Shown here piece by piece: positions 25,014-33,625 of a DNA stretch of 64,000 nt; the stretch's first letter is position 1; each line of letters starts with the position of its first letter. Position numbers and translations under genes: made by a program. The stretch is taken from positions 124,001-188,000 of the forward strand of contig CACDXJ010000001.1 of the NCBI GenBank assembly GCA_902556855.1. The letters are read 5' to 3'. The DNA comes from an uncultured Pelagibacteraceae bacterium (lineage in GTDB: Bacteria; Pseudomonadota; Alphaproteobacteria; Pelagibacterales; Pelagibacteraceae). The notes beneath the pieces are model-generated. The model ran no database searches, was not told where the DNA came from, and worked only from the letters and a program-made list of their open reading frames with translations.

Positions 25014-26150
25014 TTAAGATTTAAAAAGTTTTATTGCGTAATCTAGTTGATTATCTTTATCTGAATTAATTAAAAAGTCATCACCCTCTGCTTCAACTTG
25101 TATATCAGGTGTAACTCCAACTTCAGAGATTGATTTACCAGAGGGTAAATAATATTTTGAAATAGTCAACCTCATTCCTCCACCATTTGTTAGAGGTATT
25201 ATAGATTGTACAGAGCCTTTACCATAGGAATTCTCTCCTAGGATTATTGCTCTTTTATGATCCTTAAGAGCACCTGCGAAGATTTCTGAAGCTGAAGCAG
25301 ATCCGTTATTAATCAAAACTATTATCGGTTTACCTTTAACTTCGTCACCTTTTCTGGCGAAAAATTTTCTTGTTTCAGAAACTTTTCTTCCTTTTGTTGA
25401 AACGATTTCCCCATCCTCTAAAAAAAAATCAGTTATGTTTATTGCTTGCGTTAATAGACCGCCAGGATTATTTCTTAGATCAAGGACATAGCCTTTGATT
25501 TTTGGTTTTTTTTCAAATTCTTTTACAGATTTTAAAAATTGTTTGTCACTATTTTCGTTAAATGATTTTAACCTTATATAACCAACATCTTTCTCATCTC
25601 CTATTATTTTAGAGCTTACAGATTGTACTTCTATTATTTTTCTTACAATTTTAAATTCTAAAGGTTTTTTTACATCTTTTCTTCTTATTGTTAAATCAAT
25701 CGATGTACCTACCGGACCTCTCATTAATTTTACAGCCTCAAGTAAAGATTTTCCTTGTACTTGTTCTTTTCCGATTTTTACAATGTAATCACCTGCTTTG
25801 ATTCCAGCCTTAGCAGCCGGAGTATCATCTATTGGTGATATTACTTTTACAACTCCTGCCTCCATACCAATTTCTATTCCTAAACCACCAAATTCACCTC
25901 TTGTATCAGTTTGCATTTCTTTAAATAGTTCTGGACTCATATATGCAGAGTATGGGTCTAATGACTGGAGAACTCCATTGATTGCAGAGTCCATAATCTC
26001 TGCTTGATCAACGTCATCTACATAATCTTTCTTGATTTTCTCTAAGACCTCACCAAATAGATCAATTTTTTCATAAAGATCATTTGTTGAATACGCGTTG
26101 GTGGAAAAAATAAATAAAAAAACAAATAATTTTGTTATAACTTTTTTCAT
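25014..26150 (-). CDS. ctpA: Carboxy-terminal processing protease (S41 family)
   Basis: Periplasmic serine protease of the CtpA/Prc family. 378 residues from this start. A signal peptide (MKKVITKLFVFLFIFSTNAYS), a PDZ domain (about 85-165, GGLGIEIGMEAG) and the S41 catalytic domain with nucleophile Ser in NNGSASASEIFAGAL and base Lys in NSYGKGSVQS follow in order. The frame is open upstream to 26186, but that start would place a charged 12-residue leader before the signal peptide. The ATG at 26150 overlaps the rsfS stop by 4 bp, so it is preferred. Confidence 0.93.
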   Translation of the reverse strand: MKKVITKLFVFLFIFSTNAYSTNDLYEKIDLFGEVLEKIKKDYVDDVDQAEIMDSAINGVLQSLDPYSAYMSPELFKEMQTDTRGEFGGLGIEIGMEAGVVKVISPIDDTPAAKAGIKAGDYIVKIGKEQVQGKSLLEAVKLMRGPVGTSIDLTIRRKDVKKPLEFKIVRKIIEVQSVSSKIIGDEKDVGYIRLKSFNENSDKQFLKSVKEFEKKPKIKGYVLDLRNNPGGLLTQAINITDFFLEDGEIVSTKGRKVSETRKFFARKGDEVKGKPIIVLINNGSASASEIFAGALKDHKRAIILGENSYGKGSVQSIIPLTNGGGMRLTISKYYLPSGKSISEVGVTPDIQVEAEGDDFLINSDKDNQLDYAIKLFKS

Positions 26151-26494
26151 ATCATAGCCTTTTCTTTTGGGATTTCCTCTGACCACATTTTTTCTAAATC
26201 ATAAAAGTCTCTCTTTTCTGGATGAAAAATATGTACAATTACATCATTTGCATCAACTAATTTCCAGTCACTACTATCTTTTCCCTCTATACGACAATTA
26301 TCTATTCCTAATTTTTTTAATTGAGTTACGAGAATTTCAGATAACGCCTGCAAATGTCTTGAAGATGTTCCAGAGGCTATTATCATATAATCTGCGATGT
26401 ATGATTTATTTTTTAAGTCAATAGATGTTATATTTTTTGCTTTATTATCATCTAATATTTTTTCAATATTATTTTTAATATTAATGACACTCAT
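26147..26494 (-). CDS. rsfS: Ribosomal silencing factor
   Basis: Binds ribosomal protein L14 and blocks subunit joining. 115 residues. The family core is DYMIIASGTSSRHLQALSE and CRIEGKDSSDWKLVDANDVIVHIFHPEKRDFYDLEKMW. It shares one base with nadD upstream and four with ctpA downstream. In many alphaproteobacteria rlmH follows rsfS; it is not present here. Confidence 0.93.
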   Translation of the reverse strand: MSVINIKNNIEKILDDNKAKNITSIDLKNKSYIADYMIIASGTSSRHLQALSEILVTQLKKLGIDNCRIEGKDSSDWKLVDANDVIVHIFHPEKRDFYDLEKMWSEEIPKEKAMI

Positions 26495-27033
26495 TAAATA
26501 TTCAATTTTGTCTGTTTTTTTAATTGTGTTGAAGATATAGATATTGGCTTATTTTTTATGAAGATAATTTTATTTTTAAAATTTTTAACCACAGTTGATT
26601 TCATTCCTTTCTTATCATATCCATTTCTAGAAAAAACTATTAATTTTACCAATTTTACTATTTTTTTCCAGCTTTTCCACTTGTGAAATCGTATTAAGTT
26701 ATCAGAACCAATTATAAAGTAGATATTTTTAATTTTCTTTTTTTTCATAAAGTAATTTATTACATCAATAATTCTGGAAGATTTGATAATTTTATCTAAA
26801 TGAATAATTTGAATTTTCTTTTGAGCTTTGCTTATTTTTTTTGCATATTTAATTCTTTCTTCTAAAGAATAATAAGGTTTATTTTTGAAGGGGTTTTTTT
26901 TTGTAATAACCCAGTAAATTCTTTTCAATTTTAATTTTTTTAATGCAATTTTAGATATACTCAAATGTCCTCTATGCGCTGGATCAAAACTCCCACCTAA
27001 TAAACCAATAATTCTTTTTTGGATACTTGCCAT
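26494..27033 (-). CDS. nadD: Nicotinate-nucleotide adenylyltransferase
   Basis: Adenylates nicotinate mononucleotide in NAD synthesis. 179 residues. The nucleotidyltransferase motif GGSFDPAHRGHLS holds the H-x-G-H signature, and the C-terminal ISISSTQLKKQ matches the second ISSTxxR-like motif with Lys in place of Arg. A TTG at 27036 is in frame directly before the ATG at 27033; the ATG is taken as start. It follows proA by 3 bp. Lysine-rich sequence reflects base composition. Confidence 0.9.
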   Translation of the reverse strand: MASIQKRIIGLLGGSFDPAHRGHLSISKIALKKLKLKRIYWVITKKNPFKNKPYYSLEERIKYAKKISKAQKKIQIIHLDKIIKSSRIIDVINYFMKKKKIKNIYFIIGSDNLIRFHKWKSWKKIVKLVKLIVFSRNGYDKKGMKSTVVKNFKNKIIFIKNKPISISSTQLKKQTKLNI

Positions 27034-27036
27034 CAA

Positions 27037-28278
27037 CTAGGGTCTAATAATTCCATTTCCAGAAACAAGGTATTTGTATGATGTTAATTGATTTATTCCT
27101 ACAGGACCCCTTGGCGGAAGTTTGTTAGTAGATATACCAATTTCACCACCAAAACCAAATTCACCGCCATCAGCAAATTGAGTTGAAACATTATGCATTG
27201 CTATCGAGCTATTAACGCCATTTAAGAAAATTTCAGCATTTCTTTTGTTTTTAGTAATAATACTATCGGTATGCATTGTGCCATACTTCAAAATATGATC
27301 GACCGCACCATTTACATTTTTAACTGCTTTGATTGAAATAATTGCGTCCAGATATTCTGTTTTCCAATCTTTTTCTGTGGTTTTTTTTAATTTACCTTTA
27401 TAAAGCTTATTAACTTTTTTATCAGCTCTTACTTCACAACCTGAGTTTAAGAGAGCATTTATTATTTTTTTAGCATGTGAATTTAAAGCTTTTTCTTCAA
27501 TCAAAAGAGTTTCAACTGCTCCACAAATACTTGTCCTTCTCATTTTTGCATTAATAATTAAATCTTTTGCCATTTTTATATTTGCAGTTTTATCTACATA
27601 AATATGACATAAACCCTCAAGATGGCCAATCACGTGTACATTAGAAAATTTTTGTACTTTCGCTACAAGTCCTTTACCTCCTCTTGGTACAATTACATCA
27701 ATGTATTGACTCATTTTTGATAACAGTTGATCTACTATTTTTCTATTCTTATTTTCAATAAACTGAACACAGTTTTGATTGATATTATTTTTTCTTAAAT
27801 TATCTCTGAACAAATTAGCTAATAATTTGTTTGAATTAAAAGCTTCAGACCCACCTCTTAAAATAGAACAATTACCAGATTTTAAACATAATGCTGCAAC
27901 ATCAGCAGTCACATTAGGCCTGCTTTCATATATTACACCTATAACACCGATTGGTGTTGTAACTTTTTTAATTGTCAAATTATTAGGTCTACGCAATGTT
28001 TCCAAAACTCTACCAACTGGATCTTTAAACTTAGCTATTTCATTTATCGAGTGTCTGATACCTTCAATTCTTTTCTTATTTAAAACCAGCCTGTCAACTA
28101 AATGCTTTCTTTTAACATTTTTTACATCTTTTAAATTTTCTCTAATAATTTTGTTAGTATTTTTTAAAAGTGATTGATTATAATTTTCTAAAACTTTTTT
28201 TATTTTTTTATGTTTTACACCTTTTAAATCTTCAAAGGCTTTTTTTGCATTTTTCCCAATCGAATCTAAATAATTCAT
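27037..28278 (-). CDS. proA: Gamma-glutamyl phosphate reductase
   Basis: Reduces gamma-glutamyl phosphate to glutamate semialdehyde, the second step of proline synthesis. 413 residues. Conserved segments: VGRVLETLRRPNNLTIKKVTTPIGVIGVIYESRPNVT, GGSEAFNSN, and the catalytic Cys in MRRTSICGAVETLL. The C-terminal FADGGEFGFGGEIGISTNKLPPRGP is diagnostic. It is coupled to proB, which ends directly before it. Confidence 0.97.
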   Translation of the reverse strand: MNYLDSIGKNAKKAFEDLKGVKHKKIKKVLENYNQSLLKNTNKIIRENLKDVKNVKRKHLVDRLVLNKKRIEGIRHSINEIAKFKDPVGRVLETLRRPNNLTIKKVTTPIGVIGVIYESRPNVTADVAALCLKSGNCSILRGGSEAFNSNKLLANLFRDNLRKNNINQNCVQFIENKNRKIVDQLLSKMSQYIDVIVPRGGKGLVAKVQKFSNVHVIGHLEGLCHIYVDKTANIKMAKDLIINAKMRRTSICGAVETLLIEEKALNSHAKKIINALLNSGCEVRADKKVNKLYKGKLKKTTEKDWKTEYLDAIISIKAVKNVNGAVDHILKYGTMHTDSIITKNKRNAEIFLNGVNSSIAMHNVSTQFADGGEFGFGGEIGISTNKLPPRGPVGINQLTSYKYLVSGNGIIRP

Positions 28279-29370
28279 TTATAATAATACCATATCATCC
28301 TTATGAATTACCTCAGTTTTACTAAGATACCCAAGAATTGTTTCGATTTCTTTACTTTGTTTGCCTTTAATTTTATCTATTTCAGTTGAGCTGAAAGAGG
28401 ATAGTCCTCGAGCTAACTGATTATTATTTTGATCTAAAATAACTACATTTTCTCCTTTTTTGAAATTTCCACTAATCTTAGTTATGCCAGCGGCGAGTAA
28501 ACTTTTACCATTTGATAAAGCTTTAGCTGCCCCATTATCAATATAAATAGTTCCATTGTAACTAAGAGAGCCGACGATCCATTTTTTTCTAGCATCTAAT
28601 GTAGAAATTTTTGGCAGGAAATGAGTATATTTTTTATTTTTTATCATATTTAATATTGGGTTATTAACTTTACCATTAGCAATAAACATATGACTGCCTG
28701 AATTCATACAAATCTTAGCAGCGTCTAATTTTGTAGAAATCCCCCCTGAGCCAAATTTATTTTTCTTATTATCTATAAGTGATGTGACTTTTTCGTTAAT
28801 TGAAGTTACCTCTCTTATAATTTTTTTTCCTTTTGATTTATCATATAGGCCGTCAACATCTGAGAATAATATCAGTATGTCCGCTCCAATAATTTGAGCT
28901 ACTCTAGCAGCCAATCTATCATTATCTCCATATTTTATTTCACTTGTAGCTGTTGAGTCATTCTCGTTAACTATAGGAATAGCTTTAATCTTAAATAAAT
29001 TATCAAAAGTTCTTCTAACATTTATTGCTCTCCTCCTTTGCTCTGTATCATCTGGACTAATTAAAATCTGACCAGTTTTAATCTTAAATTTATCGAACAG
29101 TTTCTGAAATTCTCCTGCTAAATGAATTTGACCAACTGCAGCAATAGCCTGGCTCATTTCTAATTTAATTTTACCTTTTTTAATTTTGAGATATTTTTGG
29201 CCAAGAGCAATAGCTCCTGAAGAAACAATTACGAAATTTTTTCCTTTCCCATATTTTTTTATATCCTTAATAAGAGAAGTTACCCACTTCTTTTTAAAAA
29301 AACCTTTACTGTCAACCACAGTAGCTGATCCAAGTTTTAAAACTATTTTATTTGCATTTTTAATTAGCAT
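28279..29370 (-). CDS. proB: Glutamate 5-kinase
   Basis: First enzyme of proline synthesis, usually feedback-inhibited by proline. 363 residues. The amino-acid-kinase domain (about 1-255) has VLKLGSATV, VSSGAIALG, NENDSTAT, and FGSGGISTKLDAA; a C-terminal PUA domain (about 275-360) follows with GAAKALSNGKSLLAAGI. Its start overlaps the obgE end by 11 bp, as expected of a co-translated pair. It is a full-length ProB. Confidence 0.97.
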   Translation of the reverse strand: MLIKNANKIVLKLGSATVVDSKGFFKKKWVTSLIKDIKKYGKGKNFVIVSSGAIALGQKYLKIKKGKIKLEMSQAIAAVGQIHLAGEFQKLFDKFKIKTGQILISPDDTEQRRRAINVRRTFDNLFKIKAIPIVNENDSTATSEIKYGDNDRLAARVAQIIGADILILFSDVDGLYDKSKGKKIIREVTSINEKVTSLIDNKKNKFGSGGISTKLDAAKICMNSGSHMFIANGKVNNPILNMIKNKKYTHFLPKISTLDARKKWIVGSLSYNGTIYIDNGAAKALSNGKSLLAAGITKISGNFKKGENVVILDQNNNQLARGLSSFSSTEIDKIKGKQSKEIETILGYLSKTEVIHKDDMVLL

Positions 29371-30343
29371 ATTTAATTAATAATTTTTTTATTTTAATAA
29401 TATCTTTATTTGAAAAAACAGAAATAATTTCATATTTGGTTTTAATTTTTTTTTTAAAATCACTTAATTTTTTATTTATCTCATCACCCCCTAATAAATC
29501 TGACTTATTAAAAAAAATAATTTCTTTCTTTTTTATTAAATCTTTATCATAATTAGATAATTCTAATTTGATTTTTTTATACGAATTAAATAAATTGTCT
29601 TCTGATAGGTCTATTAAGTGAAGTAAAATTTTACATCTTTCTATATGCCTTAAGAATTTATCTCCAAGACCAACACCTTTATGTGCTCCTTCCACTAAAC
29701 CAGGAATATCTGCTAAAGTAATTTCTTTACCTCCGTAGTAAGATACTCCTAAGTTTGGATTTATTGTTGTAAAAGGGTAATTCGCTATTTTCGGTTTTGC
29801 TCTTGTTAAAGCTGCGAGTAAACTAGACTTACCGGCGTTTGGTTTACCTATGATACCAATATCGGCGATTACTTTTAATTGAAGCCAAATCCAAAATTCT
29901 TCTCCTAATTTTCCATTTGTTTTTTTTCTTGGGGCTCTATTTGTTGAGCTCTTAAATCTTACATTTCCAAGACCACCTTTACCACCCGATGCCAAGAGGT
30001 AATTTTCTTTATTTTTGGTAAAATCATATATTAAAGTATTGTTATCTTCTTCATATATCTGAGTTCCCAACGGAACTTTTAAAACCAAGTCTTCTCCATT
30101 AGCTCCAGTCTTATTTCTTTTACTTCCAGGCTTTCCATGTTGAGCTTTAAAATGTTGAGCATATCTGAAATCAATTAATGTGTTAAGATTTCTATCTGAC
30201 TGAACAATTATAGATCCTCCGTTTCCGCCATCACCACCATCTGGTCCACCATATTCCACAAACTTTTCTCTTCTGAAGCTTGCAGAACCTGATCCACCAT
30301 TTCCAGCTTTAATATAAATCTTTGCTTGATCTAAAAATTTCAT
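29360..30343 (-). CDS. obgE: Obg GTPase
   Basis: Ribosome-assembly and stress GTPase. 327 residues. The glycine-rich Obg fold (about 1-158: KAGNGGSGSASFRREK, GGDGGNGGS, GGKGGLGNVRF) is followed by the G domain with G1 GKPNAGKSS, G3 DIPGLVEGAHKG and G4 NKSD. No additional OCT domain. It sits after rplU-rpmA, the conserved order, but the rpmA-obgE gap carries a strong A+T hairpin at 30352-30381. Confidence 0.97.
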   Translation of the reverse strand: MKFLDQAKIYIKAGNGGSGSASFRREKFVEYGGPDGGDGGNGGSIIVQSDRNLNTLIDFRYAQHFKAQHGKPGSKRNKTGANGEDLVLKVPLGTQIYEEDNNTLIYDFTKNKENYLLASGGKGGLGNVRFKSSTNRAPRKKTNGKLGEEFWIWLQLKVIADIGIIGKPNAGKSSLLAALTRAKPKIANYPFTTINPNLGVSYYGGKEITLADIPGLVEGAHKGVGLGDKFLRHIERCKILLHLIDLSEDNLFNSYKKIKLELSNYDKDLIKKKEIIFFNKSDLLGGDEINKKLSDFKKKIKTKYEIISVFSNKDIIKIKKLLIKYAN

Positions 30344-30351
30344 ACTTATTA

Positions 30352-30381
30352 TTATATAAATAACTTATGTTATTTATATAA
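30352..30381. repeat. 13-bp perfect inverted repeat between rpmA and obgE
   Basis: TTATATAAATAAC and GTTATTTATATAA flank a 4-base loop. On the minus-strand transcript this hairpin begins 3 nt after the rpmA stop and ends 8 nt before the obgE start. It is A+T-only apart from one closing G-C pair next to the loop, and no U-run follows, so it is not a classical terminator. It could be an RNA-processing or 3'-end-stabilising element separating the ribosomal protein genes from obgE. Confidence 0.6.
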
Positions 30382-30383
30382 AT

Positions 30384-30638
30384 TTAGTTGGGGATTACAG
30401 AAACAAAAGTTCTGTTTAATTTAGATTTTTTAAATTTTACTTTTCCTTTGACCAAAGAAAAGATCGAGTGGTCTTTGCCCATGCCTACGTTATCACCAGG
30501 ATGAATTTTAGTCCCTCTTTGTCTAACTATGATGTTGCCAGGAATTACAATTTGATCACCATATTTTTTGACTCCAAGACGTCTACCTTTACTATCTCGG
30601 CCGTTCTTCGATGATCCACCTGCTTTTTTAGTTGCCAT
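30384..30638 (-). CDS. rpmA: 50S ribosomal protein L27
   Basis: Large-subunit protein whose N-terminus reaches the peptidyl-transferase centre. 84 residues, normal. [29 protein letters not shown] is the conserved N-terminal half. No cleavable N-terminal extension of the Firmicute type. It lies 8 bp after rplU in the invariant L21-L27 pair. Confidence 0.98.
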   Translation of the reverse strand: MATKKAGGSSKNGRDSKGRRLGVKKYGDQIVIPGNIIVRQRGTKIHPGDNVGMGKDHSIFSLVKGKVKFKKSKLNRTFVSVIPN

Positions 30639-30646
30639 TTAATTTC

Positions 30647-31054
30647 CTATTTTTTTGCTTCCTTTTTTATAACTTTTTTCTCTTCTTTAATAGGTTTTTT
30701 TTTTTCAATAATTTTAGCTTCATCTATAACTTTTCCACCTTTTGCTAAAATTTTTGTTATTTGTATCTTAGAGTGACGTTGTCTATGACCATTCTTTTTT
30801 CTTGAATGTTTTCGTCTTCTTTTATGAAAAATTAATACAGTTCTATCTTTAACATTATCTAAAAGTTTAGCTTCTACTGTAGCTCCATCAACTTTAGGAC
30901 TTCCAACTTCAGTATTTTTATCGTCGTTTAAAAGTAAAACATTATCAAATTTAATAGTTTCACCGACCTTAGCGTTAAGTTTTTCTATTTCTAATATTTT
31001 ACTTGCGGTTACTTTGTATTGTTTTCCACCAGTTTCAATTATAGCAAATGACAT
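30647..31054 (-). CDS. rplU: 50S ribosomal protein L21 with Lys-rich C-terminal tail
   Basis: Large-subunit protein that binds 23S rRNA. 135 residues; the core L21 fold takes about 1-103 (FAIIETGGKQYKV at the N-terminus, FHKRRRKHSRKKNGHRQRHSKIQI near the end) and about 30 Lys/Glu-rich residues follow. The open frame extends to a GTG at 31078, but that lies upstream of the start point predicted from the promoter at 31081-31108, so the ATG at 31054 is chosen. First gene of rplU-rpmA-obgE-proBA. Confidence 0.96.
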   Translation of the reverse strand: MSFAIIETGGKQYKVTASKILEIEKLNAKVGETIKFDNVLLLNDDKNTEVGSPKVDGATVEAKLLDNVKDRTVLIFHKRRRKHSRKKNGHRQRHSKIQITKILAKGGKVIDEAKIIEKKKPIKEEKKVIKKEAKK

Positions 31055-31080
31055 AAAATCTCTTTTTTTAATTTCCACGC

Positions 31081-31108
31081 AATATAGCCCTCAGTGCTAG
31101 CAAGTCAA
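31081..31108 (-). promoter_or_regulatory. Sigma-70-type promoter for rplU-rpmA
   Basis: On the minus strand TTGACT (31103-31108) and TATATT (31081-31086) are separated by 16 bp, a close match to the housekeeping consensus. Transcription would start near 31074, giving a leader of about 20 nt before the rplU ATG at 31054. It lies in the gap between gloB and rplU. Confidence 0.65.
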
Positions 31109-31119
31109 GATTATTGAAG

Positions 31120-31878
31120 CTAAAAAGAATCCTTTAAATCTCGTAATTTTGAAAAAACTTCAACATCGGATGAATCTTTTAAGCCTAAGCCATGCTTTAT
31201 TTCAGGGTTATCGCATCTTAGGAAAATATTTGTTTTAATTTCATCAGCTATAGTAGACGGAATAGTTGGCTGGTTTGAGTTTAGTTTTTTTTCCATGTCA
31301 ATTTTTTTATCTTTTAAGTGGATATTTTTTGGATCATATTTTAAACAGAAATTCAAATTTGAATTTGTGTACTCATGTCCACAATAAATTTTTGTATCAG
31401 GAGGAAGATTTTTTATTTTATTTAAAGAATTAAACATTTCTTCATGAGTGCCTTCAAACACTCTACCACATCCTAAAGAAAATAATGTATCTCCAGTAAA
31501 AGCAATTTTTTCTTTTCTAAAGAAAAAAGCAATATGGCCCTTTGTGTGACCTGGGATAAAAATTACTTCAAATTCTAAATTTCCAATTTTGTGCTTTTGA
31601 TTTTCTTCAAGCGATATATCTATTCCCGGTATACGATTTTTGTCTGAACTTGACCCTAAAATTTTTGAATTATATTTTTTTTTAAGTTCAAGATTAGCCC
31701 CAACATGATCAGCATGATGATGAGTATTTAAAATAAAATCTAACTTTTTGTATTTATTAATTATTCTATTACAGGCATCAAATTCAGAAGGATCTACTAT
31801 TGAAACAGTGCCTGTTTCTTTTTCATGAATTAAATAACTGTAATTGTCACTTAAGCATGGAATAATTTCTACAATCAT
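31120..31878 (-). CDS. gloB: Hydroxyacylglutathione hydrolase (glyoxalase II)
   Basis: Hydrolyses S-lactoylglutathione to lactate and glutathione in methylglyoxal detoxification. 252 residues. The metallo-beta-lactamase motif NTHHHADHVG at 51-60 supplies the binuclear metal ligands; further ligands sit in IPGHTKGHIAF and FTGDTLFSLGCGR, with the C-terminal substrate-binding region CGHEYTNSNL. It directly follows metW, so it is likely part of the metXW transcript. Confidence 0.93.
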   Translation of the reverse strand: MIVEIIPCLSDNYSYLIHEKETGTVSIVDPSEFDACNRIINKYKKLDFILNTHHHADHVGANLELKKKYNSKILGSSSDKNRIPGIDISLEENQKHKIGNLEFEVIFIPGHTKGHIAFFFRKEKIAFTGDTLFSLGCGRVFEGTHEEMFNSLNKIKNLPPDTKIYCGHEYTNSNLNFCLKYDPKNIHLKDKKIDMEKKLNSNQPTIPSTIADEIKTNIFLRCDNPEIKHGLGLKDSSDVEVFSKLRDLKDSF

Positions 31879-32472
31879 TTACCCTATTAAAAAAATCCCT
31901 AATTTTGAAAAGAGATTTTTTATTTCTAAATTACTTTTTTTTATTAATGAAGTTTTATCTTCATTAACACCAACTACCTGTTTGATGTTAATATTTTTTT
32001 CATCACAAAACTTAAATAGATCTTTAATAGTGCACATATGTAAGTTAGGAGTGTTATACCAAGTATTTGGTAATGTTTTTGTAACTGGCATTACACCAAA
32101 AAATAAAAGTTTCATTCTTACTTTCCAATATCCAAAATTTGGAATCGAAACAATTACTGCTTTACCAATTCTTAAAAGATTTTTTAAAACTTCCTCTGGG
32201 TTATAAAAAGCTTGTAACGTTTGACTAAGCACAACATAGTCAAAAGATTGATCTGGAAATTGATGAAGTTCAGTTTCAGCGTTTCCTTGTATGACCGGCA
32301 AACCTTTGCTTATACACTGTTGCACATTTTCTTGATTAAGCTCCAATCCACGAACCTCTATATTTTTTTCTTCTCTGAGGAAACTCATTAGAGATCCATC
32401 TCCACAACCAACATCTAATACTCTTGTGTTGTTAGGCAACAATCCAGCTATTACTTTAAATTCTTTTTTCAT
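31879..32472 (-). CDS. metW: MetW, methionine biosynthesis partner protein
   Basis: SAM-methyltransferase-fold protein encoded beside metX in many proteobacteria and needed for efficient homoserine acylation there. 197 residues. Motif I is VLDVGCGDGSLMSFL at 19-33; PDQSFDYVVLSQTLQAFYNPEEVL and the C-terminal aromatic segment IPNFGYWKVRMKLLFFG are MetW hallmarks. It overlaps the 3' end of metX by 17 bp, indicating translational coupling. Whether it is an active methyltransferase is not shown by the sequence. Confidence 0.93.
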   Translation of the reverse strand: MKKEFKVIAGLLPNNTRVLDVGCGDGSLMSFLREEKNIEVRGLELNQENVQQCISKGLPVIQGNAETELHQFPDQSFDYVVLSQTLQAFYNPEEVLKNLLRIGKAVIVSIPNFGYWKVRMKLLFFGVMPVTKTLPNTWYNTPNLHMCTIKDLFKFCDEKNINIKQVVGVNEDKTSLIKKSNLEIKNLFSKLGIFLIG

Positions 32473-33595
32473 TTTTAAATTTTTCGTACATTGAATCTAT
32501 AAAACCCTTAAGAGTTTTCAAAAATTCTAGTTCATTTAATAAGAAGGAGTCGTGTCCTTTATCCGTAATTATTTCTGAGTAGGAAACATCAGCGCCAGAT
32601 GCATTTAATGCAATTACTATATCCTTATTTTCTTTTGTTGTATAAAGCCAGTCAGAAGAAAATGATATTACTAGAAATTTTGTATTTTGATTTTTAAAAG
32701 CTTCAACTAACCCACCTTTATATTGTTTAGAAAGATCAAAATAATCCATTGCTCTAGTTATATAAAGAATTGAATTCGCATCAAATCTTTCTACAAAAGC
32801 ATAACCTTGGTGTCTTAAATAACTCTCTACCTGAAAATCTGCGTTAAAACTAAATTCATAATCAGCTTTTTCTTGTAATTTTCTTCCAAATTTTTCCTGC
32901 ATACCTTTTTCAGACAAATAACTTATATGCCCAACCATTCTTGCAACTGCTAAGCCATTTTTAGGTTGCACTTTTTTTGATACATATTTTCCATTATCCC
33001 ACACAGGATCAGCCATAATAGCTTGGCGTGCTAGTTCGTTTAGTGCAATATTCTGAGCACTATGACTTGAACTACAAGCTATCGGAACAGCCGAAAAAGC
33101 CTTATCAGGAAATGTTGCGCAAAATTGTAATAGCTGCATTCCGCCCATTGATCCGCCAGTAGCACATAAAAGTTTTTTTATACCAAGATGTTCTAATAAA
33201 GACTCTTGTGCTTTCACCATATCTTTAATGGTGATAACTGGAAAATCTAAACCGTAAGGTTGGTTGTTTTCAGGATTTGTATCTTTTGGTCCAAGAGAAC
33301 CCATACATCCACCAATTACATTTGCGCAAATCACAAAATATTTATCTGTATCAATAGCTTTGCCAGGACCAACAGCAGTGATCCACCAGCCCTCTTTATT
33401 TGTAATAGGGTTCGTGCCAGTTACAAATTGATCTCCCGTCAAAGCATGAAATACAAGAATAGCGTTATCTTTATTTGCGTTTAATTTTCCGTAAGTCTCA
33501 TACGCTAGTGGAAAATTATTTATTGTTTTACCACAATCAAGTTTAAGAGGTTTTTTTACTATTATCTTATTTATATCTTCAATTTTTACATTCAT
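32456..33595 (-). CDS. metX: Homoserine O-acetyltransferase/succinyltransferase
   Basis: Acylates homoserine, the first committed step of methionine synthesis. 379 residues, alpha/beta hydrolase fold. The nucleophile elbow is GGSMGGMQ, the oxyanion-related segment is FHALTGDQFV, and the catalytic His lies in DKGHDSFLL near the C-terminus. A second in-frame ATG at 33625 directly follows the SAM-II aptamer, but starting there would translate through the terminator stem and add a non-conserved decapeptide, so 33595 is chosen. That ATG lies only 2 nt after the terminator U-tract, leaving no ordinary SD site. Acyl donor specificity is not resolved here. Confidence 0.95.
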   Translation of the reverse strand: MNVKIEDINKIIVKKPLKLDCGKTINNFPLAYETYGKLNANKDNAILVFHALTGDQFVTGTNPITNKEGWWITAVGPGKAIDTDKYFVICANVIGGCMGSLGPKDTNPENNQPYGLDFPVITIKDMVKAQESLLEHLGIKKLLCATGGSMGGMQLLQFCATFPDKAFSAVPIACSSSHSAQNIALNELARQAIMADPVWDNGKYVSKKVQPKNGLAVARMVGHISYLSEKGMQEKFGRKLQEKADYEFSFNADFQVESYLRHQGYAFVERFDANSILYITRAMDYFDLSKQYKGGLVEAFKNQNTKFLVISFSSDWLYTTKENKDIVIALNASGADVSYSEIITDKGHDSFLLNELEFLKTLKGFIDSMYEKFKNEKRI

Positions 33596-33597
33596 CC

Positions 33598-33623
33598 AAA
33601 AAAAAAGCCCAGCTAAACTGGGC
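33598..33623 (-). terminator. Intrinsic terminator in the metX leader
   Basis: On the minus strand GCCCAG and CTGGGC (33607-33623) enclose a 5-base loop TTTAG, followed by nine U residues (33598-33606). The metX ATG begins 2 nt later. The loop plus the first two bases of the 3' arm (33611-33617, UUUAGCU) are fully complementary to AGCUAAA in the aptamer (33632-33638), giving a possible antiterminator. Confidence 0.85.
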
Positions 33624-33625
33624 AT

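Noticed and set aside
33596-33625. Upstream ATG at 33625 as the metX start
   Set aside because: It encodes a non-conserved decapeptide through the terminator stem; kept only as an alternative.
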